DNA of 64,000 nucleotides from Leishmania infantum JPCM5 (taxonomy: Eukaryota; Euglenozoa; Kinetoplastea; Trypanosomatida; Trypanosomatidae): assembly GCF_000002875.2 (NCBI RefSeq), contig NC_009401.2, forward strand, positions 571,843 through 635,842, given 5' to 3'. The translations under genes were made by a program, and so were the position numbers. Position 1 is the stretch's first letter; every line of letters begins with the position of its first letter. The notes under the pieces were generated by a model. That model was not told where the DNA came from. It did not search any database and saw nothing but the letters and a program-made list of their open reading frames with translations. Below, one piece after another: positions 48,880 through 59,105 of this stretch.

Positions 48880-49170
48880 GTCCGGCTTGCTACCCTTTTT
48901 CCCGCTACGTCGCACCTTTGGTGAATCATCGCCGGCTCCTCGCTGGGAAGACGGCCAGCAGCTGGGACGAAGTCTGCCGTCTGACCCCGCAGAGCTTCCT
49001 CAGCGTCTCCAGCGCCACAGTAGCGCCTTACCGTGCTGCGGAGGCGAGGCCAAGTCGTGGCGCGGCCCTTCTATCCGGATCTTTTAGGCGTCGTGCGGCT
49101 CGGTGCTAAGCGGCACGGTCGCGCACGCCTCTCCGCATTTCGGAATAGCGAAAGATGCGAAGGTGCGTGT
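48880..49170 (+). pseudogene. Second recombinase-like relic fragment
   Basis: Broken frames contain GKTASSWDEVCRLTPQSFLS with SVSSATVAPYRAAEARPSRG, then ARPFYPDLLGVVRL in another frame. The G-x-x-x-x-SWDEV-x-x-L layout is like the first catalytic box of tyrosine recombinases (G-x-R-x-x-E/D-x-x-x-L), with Lys in place of the usual Arg. It may be the 3' part of the relic at 47440-48490 or a second copy. Identification is tentative. Confidence 0.33.
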
Positions 49171-50147
49171 GTGGCGCTGGTGGCAATATTCGTTTTTGTC
49201 TGCCTTCTCTCTCTTTGTCTGTCTTTTGCATCCCCCCTCCCCCCTGTACGCCGGCGAAGGAGAAGAGGTGCTCACGTAGCTGCTTGTGGACCTTGGCCCG
49301 CATGTGCCGCTCTCCATCTGTCTGCGCCCTTGGTTCATTGCCATCACTCCCTTGGCGGCTGCTCGTCTATGTATGTACAGTGATATTCACTGCGCCTTGT
49401 CTCTCCGTCGTCCGCGTGGTGTTACATTCCCGATTGCCTTCACCTTCCACTCTCCGAGTGCTCTGCGGCCTCCTCACGCTCATCTATACGATAGGCGCCC
49501 ACCGCATCTGCTGGAGGTGGGAAAGGCCCAGTGGATGACGCTCGCGCAGGGGAGCGAGGGGTGACTGCCGATGCTATGCGTGTGAGCATGTGCGCATTCT
49601 ACATGACTTTTGCGGATCGAAGTCCATCATTCCCCTCCTCACTCGCTGTCGTGCTCTTTTCAGATTGCAATGCTGCACACCCCTCATCACGCCAGCGGCG
49701 GTGTCTCGTTCCTTCTCAGTCTCCCCACGTGCCATGTGTCCGTGCTCCACCCTCTCGCCTTCTTTCCGCTCTCTCTCTCTCTCTGCCATCACACTGCCAT
49801 ACTCGGCCGCTGTGCAACTGCTTCTATGCGATCACCACGGCTCTCACCGCGCACATATCCAGCTTAACAGTTGTGGTGGTTGCCTGCGCACACTCCCTTC
49901 TACCCCCTTTCCAGCATCGACTTCGCGTTGCACTTCCACTGCGCTTCTTCTCCATCAACGCGAGGGACGATTGCCCAGGACGTGTGTGTCTGCGTGCCCT
50001 CCCTGCAAGATCGCGATCTGGTCAGGCGCTGCCACTCAAGAACGCCGCACGGCGAACGCTCTCTGCACTGGCGTGTGCGACTGCGCGCGCGCCGCCTTTC
50101 TTCCTCAACCTCCCACACATCTGGCGGCGCTCGGGCTTCTCGCGCAC
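49171..50147 (+). other. Leader region of SDA1
   Basis: No gene. The stretch is CT-rich throughout (for example 49205-49245 and 49755-49795) and leads up to the SDA1 start. The open frame extending upstream of SDA1 here reflects lack of stops in pyrimidine-rich DNA. Confidence 0.5.
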
Positions 50148-52772
50148 ATGGCGGAGCCAGCATTTCGCGGTACACTGCTGCTGTTGCAGAACCGTACTCG
50201 CCGCGACCCGGAGTCGTACCGTGACGAGTTCCTTGCTCAGCTGGACCACTTCAGGGCCTTCAGCGCCACCGTGCTCTCCCAGCGGAGTCTCAATCCTCAG
50301 TTCATCGCGGTGCTCAACTACGTCTGCCACGTTGGCCACTGCTTCCCAAAGGATGCTGCCGTGATCGTGAACATCGTGTTGGAGCTGCTGCGTGCATCCA
50401 AAGGGAATGGTTTGCCGATGGACTTGCGCCTGGCGCTCGTGAAGTCGCTGATTCTCCTGCGCGCCAAAGACCTTGTCTCGACGGACCATACCTTCCCTCT
50501 GTTCTTTGAGCTGCTGCAGGAGCGTGACAAGACGTTGCGCAAGCTGATCTTGACGCACGTCGTGAGCGACATCCGCAAGGCAAACATGCCGGGCGCGAAG
50601 AACGGCGCGCAGATCAATAAGAGGGCGCAGAACTTTCTCTTCTCTGTCATGGCAGAAGACGACCCGGTTCAGGCACGCTGTGCTGAGATGGTCATGATCG
50701 ACCTCTACCGCCGGCGTGTCTGGAGTGACGAGCGCACAGTGGAGGTGCTCACCAAGGCGTGCTTCTCCAAGCACACGCCGATCCTGCGGACGGCGCTCCG
50801 CTTCTTCTTGCTTCAAATGCCGAGGATCACCTCCGTGGACGACGAGGACGGGGAGGGCGGCGAGGAGCAGGACCCTGGCCGCACCATCTCGAAGCTGCAG
50901 CAGAAGATGAAGATCGTGAAGAAGACGTCGAAGCGCGAGCGAGTGCTGAAGCGCAGCGTCCGCGGGGCGAAGCGCAAGTACGACCGGCAAGAGAAGGAGG
51001 AGGCGCTCTTCGCGAAGCAGCACGTCGACCCCGTCCGCCTTCTGCGCGACCCGCAGCAGTTCGTCGAGCGTCTCCTCGCGAAGCTGCAGAAGACGTCGGA
51101 GCGCTTTGAGGTTCGCCTCCTGTACTTGAACGTGATTGCGCGCACCGTCTCCGAGCACGAGGTGCTGCACCTTCCGCTCTACGGCTTTCTGGAGCGCTAC
51201 ATGGAACCTTCCCAGCTGCATGCCACGCAGCTGCTGGCCCTCTCCGCCACGTGCGTGCACGCGATGGTGCCGCCGGATGCAATCGAGCCGCTACTGCGCA
51301 CGATCGCCAACCACTTTGTCTCGGACCGCTCGTCGGCGGACGCGATCACTGTCGGCATCAACACGATTCGGGAGATTTGCAAGCGCCAGCCCCTTGCCAT
51401 GAATGCCGACTTGCTGAAAGACCTGGCCGAGTACAAGAACCAGCGTGGCGACAAAGGTGTCATGATGGCGGCGCGTGCGCTCATCCAGCTGTACCGTGAC
51501 GTGTATCCGGAGTTGCTGCCGGCGAAGCTGCGCGGCAGCAAGGCGGGTGCCGCGGACGTGGCAACGAAGCCCGTCTACGGTTCCAAGCACGTGTACACGG
51601 ACATCCCTGGACTCGAGCTTCTGTATCAGGACATTGACAACAACGCCGGCAACGACGAGAGTGGCAGCGAGAGCTCCTCGTCGGAGGTCGACTCGTCCAG
51701 CGGCGAGTGGGCGACCGACTCCGACAGCGAGGCTGACGCTGACGACGTCGACGGTGAGTTCGTGGACGTCCCCGACTCTAGCGCGGAGGAGGAAGACGAA
51801 AGCGAGGATGCGTGTCCTCAGCTGGCGCCGGTACACGAGCACGCCCACTCTGCTGCCAACCGGACCGACGCAGACGGCGAGGGACCACGCAAGCGCGCGC
51901 GTCTGGAAGAGGCTGCGCCAGTCTCGGTAGCGTCACAGAACGGTGCTGCGCTCAGCGAGAGTTCCACAGACGACGAGGATGAAGGAGTGGACTCTGACGT
52001 TGACGAGGACGGTGAGGGGGTGGCCAGCGACGAGGAAAACGACGATGAGGAAAGCGACGACGAGGAATCGGAGGATGAGAGCGAGTTTGGCTGGGAAGAA
52101 ACGTCCGACGACGAGGAAAGCGAACGCGATGAGGAGAGCACCGCGGAGGCGAAGGAGGAGGAGCCTGCCTCTCTCTCCGCTGCCTTGGCCAACGCGAATT
52201 CCGGTGCTGACTGGTTTGAGGACCTCACTGACGGCATGAGCAGCAGAAACGCGTCCTCGTCGCTCCGAGCGGGGTCTGTCTCAAGCTCCAAGGCGCTCTC
52301 AACCACTTCCATTTCTTCGTCACGCCTACTGACGGATAGCGACTTCCAGAAGATAAACCAGCTGCGCACGCAGCACGGCAGCCACCAGTCTCTGCGAGGC
52401 AAGCGCAAGGAACGCGATGCACAGTCCAAGAAGCGCCACGACCTCATCCACGGCATCAGCAACGACCTCGACGCACACGACATCGAGCACTTCACCGAGA
52501 AGAAGCGCGAGACAGACAAGCAGGCGAAGATTGAGCAGGCGCGGGAGCTGCGTAAGGCCTCCTCGACGTTTGAGCTGCGGCGCAAGAAGAAGAGCAAACT
52601 CAACTCCACGCACGGGGAGCACTCAAAGCGCGGCAAACTCTTCCAGATGACCAAACGGTCGCGGCGTGTGGCGGCGAAGCTGAAGAGCTCTGTGGCCGAC
52701 CGCGCTACCCGCGCGAAGGAAATGCAGAAGAAGGACATCAAGTTCCGCATCAAGCGTGGCTGGAAGGCGTAG
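50148..52772 (+). CDS. SDA1: SDA1 family 60S ribosome biogenesis protein
   Basis: Nucleolar/nuclear factor needed for 60S subunit maturation and export (yeast Sda1, human SDAD1). In the 874-residue protein residues 1 to about 480 form the conserved helical-repeat part: DPESYRDEFLAQLDHF, LNPQFIAVLNYVCHVGHCF, NGLPMDLRLALVKSLILLRAKD, LRKLILTHVVSDIRKAN, RAQNFLFSVM, RVWSDERTVEVLTKACFS, and near 390-440 AITVGINTIREICKRQPLAM with RALIQLYRDVYPELLP. A basic patch near 270 (KRERVLKRSVRGAKRK) is likely nuclear-targeting. From about 500 to 675 it is extremely Asp/Glu/Ser-rich. The end is Lys/Arg-rich and carries the family tail (KRGKLFQMTKRSRRV, then KKDIKFRIKRGWKA). Start: first ATG at the conserved N terminus. 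Confidence 0.95.
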   Translation: MAEPAFRGTLLLLQNRTRRDPESYRDEFLAQLDHFRAFSATVLSQRSLNPQFIAVLNYVCHVGHCFPKDAAVIVNIVLELLRASKGNGLPMDLRLALVKSLILLRAKDLVSTDHTFPLFFELLQERDKTLRKLILTHVVSDIRKANMPGAKNGAQINKRAQNFLFSVMAEDDPVQARCAEMVMIDLYRRRVWSDERTVEVLTKACFSKHTPILRTALRFFLLQMPRITSVDDEDGEGGEEQDPGRTISKLQQKMKIVKKTSKRERVLKRSVRGAKRKYDRQEKEEALFAKQHVDPVRLLRDPQQFVERLLAKLQKTSERFEVRLLYLNVIARTVSEHEVLHLPLYGFLERYMEPSQLHATQLLALSATCVHAMVPPDAIEPLLRTIANHFVSDRSSADAITVGINTIREICKRQPLAMNADLLKDLAEYKNQRGDKGVMMAARALIQLYRDVYPELLPAKLRGSKAGAADVATKPVYGSKHVYTDIPGLELLYQDIDNNAGNDESGSESSSSEVDSSSGEWATDSDSEADADDVDGEFVDVPDSSAEEEDESEDACPQLAPVHEHAHSAANRTDADGEGPRKRARLEEAAPVSVASQNGAALSESSTDDEDEGVDSDVDEDGEGVASDEENDDEESDDEESEDESEFGWEETSDDEESERDEESTAEAKEEEPASLSAALANANSGADWFEDLTDGMSSRNASSSLRAGSVSSSKALSTTSISSSRLLTDSDFQKINQLRTQHGSHQSLRGKRKERDAQSKKRHDLIHGISNDLDAHDIEHFTEKKRETDKQAKIEQARELRKASSTFELRRKKKSKLNSTHGEHSKRGKLFQMTKRSRRVAAKLKSSVADRATRAKEMQKKDIKFRIKRGWKA

Positions 52773-53565
52773 TGGAGCGACGGCAGCGCGATGTACGGCG
52801 ACAGGAAAAGTATCACCGCAGTGGCGGCCCCATACTTCTAACCAACAGACGAAGCGTGTTGATCGCGAAAGACGATACCCCCTTCCCCTCGAGTAACAGT
52901 GTCACGGAGCGCTGCTCTGCTAGTCTTTTAACCCCCCCCCTCCCCGCGCTGGAATCGTCTAAGCTGATGACGGCGCCCTCTCCTCCGTGGCTGGTGCCGC
53001 TCCCTTGCAAAATTTTCTGTGTTCACCCGTTGCTGTTGTTCTGCTCATGCCGCTGCTGCTGCGGCGACGGCGGTGTGGAAGTGCAGCAGAGAGCGGCTGG
53101 GCGAGGGGAGGACGGCGATGTGAGGGGGCCGAGGGAACGCTTAAGAGAGTAAACAAAAAAGTAGCAGGCGAAATAGAGTGAGGCAGGCGTGTGTGTGCCA
53201 GCCGCAGGAACACGACAGTCGTGGCTGCCACAGCGGAGCAGTGCTCTGCACCATCTGATGTCTTACAGCAGACGCCGTTGGCCTGCACCAATGCGTTTCA
53301 TGCCGCCGTCGTCGATTTGAGAGTAAGCGACGTCTCGGGGCATCTGTGCAGCAGTGCGCGTGGGTGGCCGTGCCTCGGCCGCTGACGTTCTCTTGGGCCG
53401 CGCCGCTGCTCTTCACTGGTTTGCACTCTCTCGCTTTTCCTACCTCGCTACCTTTGGGTTGTCCGCGTAGAAGTGTGCGCCAGAGCGCAGCGTCGCCGGC
53501 CATTTCTCTTCACCCCCCTCTTCCCCACTCCACTACGCCGCGAGTCTCTCTCGGACTTGTGCCCT
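52773..53565 (+). other. Intergenic region between SDA1 and a small gene
   Basis: No gene is supported. It contains a C-run at about 52932-52945 and CT-rich sequence from 53420 to 53555 just upstream of the next start. Confidence 0.5.
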
Positions 53566-53955
53566 ATGTCCGTTCAGGCCTTCTTCGAGTTCTCCAGTAG
53601 TATTCTGAGCCCCAAGTATGTAGGACTGTCACCGTTCCACGCGCCCAAAGAGTCGCGGCTTGACACAAGTCCGCCTGGGGTTCTCTCCTCCATGTGCGAG
53701 TACACAATATGCACGAAGCGCGCACTCAACACGCGCATCATCGGATTTGCTGAGCCGACGCTGCAGCAGTGCGTCGAGGAGCTCGCACGTGCTTTGAAGG
53801 CCACCGCCTTTATACAAGACAAGGACGCGACGTCGGCGTTGCTGCGGCAGAGGCGGGGCACAGTCGACCCGTCGCAGCTGCCGTGGTCGCCAAGACCCGA
53901 GTATCTCGCATGGCTGCGAGCCCAGGGCCGCCTTGACGAGACCATGCTGTTATGA
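53566..53955 (+). CDS. Small hypothetical protein, kinetoplastid type
   Basis: 129 residues from ATG 53566, which follows a long CT-rich tract. Features: an aromatic start (MSVQAFFEFSSSILSPKY), a Pro-containing segment, a helical part (LQQCVEELARALKATAFI) and a Trp/Pro C terminus (LPWSPRPEYLAWLRAQGRL). There is no signal peptide, TM segment or recognised domain. Codon use looks like its neighbours, and the frame ends 1 kb before the next gene, so it is probably real. A further in-frame ATG (53692) would give a shorter form. Function not assignable. Confidence 0.65.
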   Translation: MSVQAFFEFSSSILSPKYVGLSPFHAPKESRLDTSPPGVLSSMCEYTICTKRALNTRIIGFAEPTLQQCVEELARALKATAFIQDKDATSALLRQRRGTVDPSQLPWSPRPEYLAWLRAQGRLDETMLL

Positions 53956-54982
53956 CCGTGAGCGACGCAGGAGGCCGCATCACTCCGAGTGCGCTCCATT
54001 CTGTCCTCTCTCGTACGCGCTTCTATCGGAACGCGTGGGCGTGCGTACGTGTCTCTGCAACTCGCGCGAAAATGAGGGGGCGATCGGTCTTACCCTGCAT
54101 CCGCTTTTTTTTTGGTCCGCCTCCACTCCAGTGCACTCGCCTGCTTCCCTTGTCCCTCTCGCACGTGGGTCGTTGTTGCTGTGGAGGGACGGGCCTCGAA
54201 GGACGGGTAGCATGCCCTCTCCCTCTTCTTTTCCTTGCCTCTCTACGTTGCTCATGACCCTTCATCAACTGAAGGTTGCGGTGGAGGACGAGCAGCGAAG
54301 GAATCACATCAGCACGTTTTGCGCGCACGCTAAAGCAAGCAGTATCAAGGAAAGGAACACCATGATGCGATGGGCGCGAGACACGGTTGTTTTGGACGTG
54401 TACCTATGCTGCGTGCTCCTGGGCCGCTCCGCTACTGTCCCCTCTTGCCCAGCCCTCCAGGGCAGCAGTTTGGGAAGAGGGCAGAGCATACGGAGAATAC
54501 CATGCGCGTTTGTATGCCTCCCTGTCTCGGATTCCTCTTTCCAAGTGATGGGGTGTTGGTGGCTCTGCAAGCTTTTCGTGCTCCGCCACTCTTCGTGCCA
54601 GCAGCTGTGCTCTCCCCGTTTGCCCCCCCCCCCCCCGCCTTCACCGCACACCCGCGCATCTCTTCTCCGCCCTCGATTCCTCATGCACCACGTCCGCCAT
54701 CTTTCTCCTCCCTCGCTCGCCCCATCTATCTTCTTTTATGCGTTTTGGCCGCATGCAGACCGACAAGAGACACAGACCTCTGCTTGCTGTCCGGTTTCTC
54801 TCAGCTTCATCCACACGTGTACGCACGAGAGGCTGTCCTGTGCGGAGGTGCACCGCACGGCTCTTTCCCCCTCATTCCCCATTGCTGCCCGTGCCTACGC
54901 AGACCATCCCGCACGGGCCTGGAAAAAAGATAGCGCTGCTTTTCATCGCGGCGCCCTTCGCACACCGGACGAGGTCGCAGCC
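53956..54982 (+). other. Intergenic region before the IQ-motif gene
   Basis: No separate gene is supported, although the frame of the next gene is open through it. The stretch has a T-run (54107-54115), a C-run (54625-54637) and several CT-rich tracts (54700-54740, 54860-54890), which is what a leader with a splice acceptor looks like. Confidence 0.5.
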
Positions 54983-57091
54983 ATGACAAACTTTTCCCCT
55001 GTCAAGTGCGAGATGGACGGCCTCTCGCCAGCGGCAGGCACCGACGGCAACCCTCTCGCTCAGCCTTTCTGGCAGTCCTCTCGCTCTAGCCTGCCCACCT
55101 TTGACGTGCACGGACGAGGTACCGCTCGCGGCCGTTTACAGAACCCGGCGCACATAGACAGCATCCACCGCAGTGAGGGAAGCCGTGTGGGTCAAGACAC
55201 GTGCCGCTACATGCAGGCTGCCGCGGCCAGCAGTCAGAAAGCGGTGCACCAGCTGCTGAGTCGCCTGCAGACGTACAGAAGCTTTAAGCCCTTTCTCTCC
55301 CCCCCGGCGCCGTACAGGGACAACTTCTTCACGCATGACCGCGGCTTCAGCAGCTTTAGCGGACCCTCGCACGGCAGATTGTCCACTGCGACGGTGAGCA
55401 GGGACCAGCTCTGGCAGATGGTGGACGGTATCCTCGACACATCGGTGGCGCAGCTGCTTCAGCACAACGCCGAGGGCCACTTCATCATGACGCTGCAGTC
55501 GGCGCTCGGGTTGGAAGCGCCGATATCAACGGCGAAGAGCGGTACCGTCATCGAGAGCCGCAAAGCAGCGACGCCCGCGATCAACGGCGGGGCGACCGAG
55601 TTGGCAAGCGAGGAGCGCACGCCTGCCGGTGGCCCTCGCCAGCCACTGCCGCCCGCCTTGCAGAAAACTGCCGTCATGTCATCCTTCGCGCCAGCGAGCG
55701 CGTTGGCCAATCGCTGGGCTTTGGACCACCCTTCTGCAACAACTGCCGCGGTAGAAGAGCAGCACCATGCGTGGGCCACATTTGACCAGCAGCGACAGCG
55801 CACAAGTCGTTGCTTCTACCTCCAGGCTATGCAGGAGCAGCTGGATGTTCTGCAGGCGGAGCAGGCGAGGGATGCCGCTGACACGACGCACTCGCCCCCA
55901 AACCGCGGCGACGACTCACACAGCTACCTCCTGGACGTGCACAGCTCCAGTGACTCAGAGGATGCGGTGACGAAAGCCGAGGAGGAAAAGCAGCAGGCGC
56001 TGTGGCGTACCTTCCAAGATGGACCCGTGCTGACGGTGGGGGCTTCCGAGTCGCCTCGTGAAACAGCACTGGGCGTCCCTGGGATTGTGAGCGACTACTT
56101 GGAGAGCACTGATCTGCAAGACTGGCTACACTGCTCATGGGCGCACCGCACCCACCGTCATGAGAGCGCCGCTCTGCGTATACAGTGCGCTTATCGCGTG
56201 TACCGGGCACGGTGTAAGGTGCGAGAGATGCGATACGAACGACGGCAGGCCTTTTTGGCTAGCCTCAGCGCCGAACGCAAGGCTCGGCAGGTGTGGGACC
56301 TAGCGTTGCAGGTGCAGAAAGACACGACAACGACGACGACCAGTGGTACCGACAGCACATTGCGGGCGCTGCAGTTTTTCATCAACAAGGTGAACGCCGT
56401 TGTGGCGAAGCACCGTGCACGCAAACAGTATCAGCAGAAGCAGGATGCTGAGATACGCAGGTACGCTGCTACACGCATACAGGCCGTGTATCGAGGGCAC
56501 CGGACACGTGTCTTCGTCACAGAGCTGCGGCATCCCGAGATAGTGGCGCTTCGGAAGCAGTTGCAGCAGGAAAACTGTGCGAAGCTGATCCAGACGTGCT
56601 GGCGACGCTACGCCGCACAACGCCACTGGCGGCTCGCGCGGCATGCGGCGTGTGTGCTGCAGAGCATGTATCGATGTCACGCAGCACGACGAATGCTGGC
56701 GGAGCGGCGTTACCAACGGAACCTGGAGGCGTCAGCGGAGCTGACGAAGTTCGCTGTGCAGCGCATTGAACGGTGGTACGGGTCGGTCCTCGCTGCGCGT
56801 AACGCTATCGGCCGCGCACATGTGGCGGAGCTGCTCGTGCTGCAGCGGGTGTGTCGTGGCTATCAGGGCAGGCATGGCGTTCAAGAGGAGAAGCGGCTGT
56901 CACGCCTCCGATCTGCTGTGCGCACCATCGAGCAGCGTCGCTGGCGCGTAATGGAGGCTCGAGAGGCGATTGAAAGGCGGGCGGCTCTGAGCACAGCCAA
57001 CGCGGCCAAGCGTATTGCGTCGATGCGCGACGATGCCGCTGTTACGATCCAACGTGCATGGAGACGAAGGTGTGTATTGCATGTCTGCTAG
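54983..57091 (+). CDS. IQ-motif (calmodulin-binding) protein
   Basis: 702 residues from ATG 54983 (MTNFSPVKCEMDG). The N-terminal half is polar and partly disordered. The C-terminal half carries a series of IQ-like motifs on a long basic helix, at about 394 (LRIQCAYRVYRARCK), 495 (TRIQAVYRGHRTR), 533 (KLIQTCWRRYAAQ), 555 (CVLQSMYRCHAARR), 590 (QRIERWYGSVLAARNA), 618 (LVLQRVCRGYQGRHG) and 684 (VTIQRAWRRR). Such arrays bind calmodulin or related EF-hand proteins, and in trypanosomatids many belong to flagellar or cytoskeletal proteins; that location is inference. No motor, kinase or membrane domain is visible. The frame is open about 1 kb upstream, but those sequences are CT-rich leader DNA. 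Confidence 0.82.
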   Translation: MTNFSPVKCEMDGLSPAAGTDGNPLAQPFWQSSRSSLPTFDVHGRGTARGRLQNPAHIDSIHRSEGSRVGQDTCRYMQAAAASSQKAVHQLLSRLQTYRSFKPFLSPPAPYRDNFFTHDRGFSSFSGPSHGRLSTATVSRDQLWQMVDGILDTSVAQLLQHNAEGHFIMTLQSALGLEAPISTAKSGTVIESRKAATPAINGGATELASEERTPAGGPRQPLPPALQKTAVMSSFAPASALANRWALDHPSATTAAVEEQHHAWATFDQQRQRTSRCFYLQAMQEQLDVLQAEQARDAADTTHSPPNRGDDSHSYLLDVHSSSDSEDAVTKAEEEKQQALWRTFQDGPVLTVGASESPRETALGVPGIVSDYLESTDLQDWLHCSWAHRTHRHESAALRIQCAYRVYRARCKVREMRYERRQAFLASLSAERKARQVWDLALQVQKDTTTTTTSGTDSTLRALQFFINKVNAVVAKHRARKQYQQKQDAEIRRYAATRIQAVYRGHRTRVFVTELRHPEIVALRKQLQQENCAKLIQTCWRRYAAQRHWRLARHAACVLQSMYRCHAARRMLAERRYQRNLEASAELTKFAVQRIERWYGSVLAARNAIGRAHVAELLVLQRVCRGYQGRHGVQEEKRLSRLRSAVRTIEQRRWRVMEAREAIERRAALSTANAAKRIASMRDDAAVTIQRAWRRRCVLHVC

Positions 57092-58241
57092 CGCGTGCAC
57101 ACAGGCAAGCAACAATGGATTGGGCAGGGAAGTGAAGGGAAGGTTATGGTTTCTCTCTTCTCTCCACTCGGTGTGCGCGTATGTGCATGCGCGTGTGCCC
57201 ATCTCCACTCCTTGTGCAACCCTTTCCGCTTGCCCCCCTCTTCTCCGTCTCTTCCTGACGCTCTCACCTCCACCGTAGAAACCCGCTGCCGCAACCCCCC
57301 CCCCCCCCACACACACACACACATTGAATCATATCCCTAACCTTGATGTATGCTATTCCTCAGCAGCCATGATGGACGGCTGCCTCCTTTATTCTCCCGC
57401 CACGGCTGCGTGCGTTTCACTTCCGCTGTTTCAGGCCGCGCCGGTGTTCGATTGTGCTTTAGCCACCCTTCTTCTTCCGCTGTTCCGTCGACGGTGATGT
57501 CGCTGAGGAGGAGTTGCCTGTGCTTGCGCAGGTCGTGTTTCTGTGTGCTTCACCTGTCGCCTCTCTCGGGAGCGTATCCGTGAAGGGGTGACTGCGTGAT
57601 GTCCGCATATATCCTCTCCGCCCTCCCCCCTTTTCCTATTTTGGAACTCTAGCGCAGACTTTGGAGGGATGAGCGTATGCAGTGCCGTCGAATTGGCGAG
57701 TCGCGTTGGAGTGAGCGCAACAAACACGCAGCCAATGAAGACTGCGGAGAGAGAAGGCTGTGATGAAGTACAACGAGCAGAGCATCTGACCCCCTCTCTC
57801 CCCTCCCGTACCTCCCGTGCTTCACCGCCCTCGCCCGTTCTCCCCTGCGTGGGAGGCTGCACACCGGAACGCGCTTCACGGCTGCCAGCTGTGTGTCTCT
57901 TGCAATGCGAATTGTGCTGTTGGCGAGGACCGTAGAGAACAGGGAATGCACTGCGGACTCTTGCGTGGTGCACGCTGACGACACCTTTTCACATCACTGT
58001 CAGCGCGGCATGCCTCCTTCGCCGTGCCGGTGCGTGCGCACATCTGCACGTGAATGCTGGACGCGCTTTAGCACCCCTTCAACCGTTTCGTCTCTCTTCC
58101 TCCCGATGCATTTCGCTGCTCTGTTTCCAGAGCCGCTGACGGCAGCACATGCTCGTCGCCTCCGTCCCTTTCCTTGGAGCTCATCTTACGAACGCATATT
58201 TCTCTGCCCCTCCTACCAGCTTCTGTTCGAGTGCCACCTCG
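57092..58241 (+). other. Intergenic region before the IMPase-like gene
   Basis: No gene. It contains a compound C-run and CA repeat (about 57294-57323) and CT-rich sequence around 57620-57645 and 57795-57830. The in-frame extension upstream of the next ATG is not supported. Confidence 0.55.
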
Positions 58242-59105
58242 ATGACGCAGACCGCCCTCACGGAGGACGAGCTGGATGATGCTCTTGGCCTTGCCATCCG
58301 TGCCGCCAACACGGCCGCCTTCATCATCAACAGCGCTATCGACGACAGGACAAACAACATCGAGGCGCAGATCAGAAACAACCCGAACGATCTCGTGACG
58401 CAGTACGAAAAGCAGTGCAAGGAGGAGGTGCTGAACATCCTACGCGTGGGCACTCCTTCGTATGCTATTCTGAGCGACGCCGTGCACAGCGAGGCGGTGC
58501 TCGATGACGGCCCCACGTGGATTGTTGGCCCGATCGACGGCACCGTCAGCTTCGAGCACGGCCTCTTCGACTTCTGCGTCTCCATCGCGTTAGCCCTTCG
58601 CAAGGAACCTATACTGGGTGTCGTGTGCGCGCCACGCCTGCAGGAGGTCTTCACCGCCGTCAAGAACCGCGGTGCCTTCAGCAACGGCCAGCGCATTCAC
58701 GTCTCGCTGGTCGATTCGTTGAAGCAGAGCGTGGTGCTGCTGCACGAAAGCTGCACCCGCAGCGACGCAGCCGTGAGAAGCGTGACGGCGATGCAGGCGG
58801 AGCTGGCAAAGCACCCCGTGCAGGGGCTGCGGTGCAACGGGTCTGCAGCGCTGGATATGTGCCTTGTCGCGGCTGGGCGAGCGGAGCTGTTTTGGGAAGC
58901 CGGCGTGAACCCGTGGAATGTGGCGGCAGGCGTGATCATCGTGCGTGAGGCAGGCGGTGTTGTGCATGATGTCGAAAGCACCGACGCTTTCGACTTCACT
59001 CGCCGCGGCGTGTGCTGCGGGTGCTCTCTGGATGTGACCAAGCATGGCGTCGAGCTGAGCCTCAAACACAACTACCGTAGCTCGGTGTTGAACACGTCAT
59101 CTTGA
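58242..59105 (+). CDS. Inositol-monophosphatase-family protein with altered active site
   Basis: 287 residues, the size of IMPases, which hydrolyse inositol phosphate to inositol with two to three Mg2+ ions. The fold is clear: DDALGLAIRAANTAAFII, WIVGPIDGTVSFEHGLFDF, CVSIALALRKEPILGVVCAP, RCNGSAALDMCLVAAGRAEL and NPWNVAAGVIIVREAGG. Key metal ligands differ. The DPIDGT motif is G96-P-I-D99-G-T, losing the first Asp. The WDxAAG motif has Asn226 for Asp. The GEES motif reads LSDA (77-80), and the upstream ATD-type Asp aligns with Glu56. Activity may therefore be lost or changed, giving a possible pseudoenzyme with a binding or regulatory role. Folding residues are intact and the frame is open, so the gene itself is not decayed. 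Confidence 0.9.
   Translation: MTQTALTEDELDDALGLAIRAANTAAFIINSAIDDRTNNIEAQIRNNPNDLVTQYEKQCKEEVLNILRVGTPSYAILSDAVHSEAVLDDGPTWIVGPIDGTVSFEHGLFDFCVSIALALRKEPILGVVCAPRLQEVFTAVKNRGAFSNGQRIHVSLVDSLKQSVVLLHESCTRSDAAVRSVTAMQAELAKHPVQGLRCNGSAALDMCLVAAGRAELFWEAGVNPWNVAAGVIIVREAGGVVHDVESTDAFDFTRRGVCCGCSLDVTKHGVELSLKHNYRSSVLNTSS

Noticed and set aside
53933..54982. N-terminal extension of the IQ-motif protein
   Set aside because: The upstream frame covers C-runs, T-runs and CT tracts and overlaps the end of the 129-residue gene; ATG 54983 is a better start.
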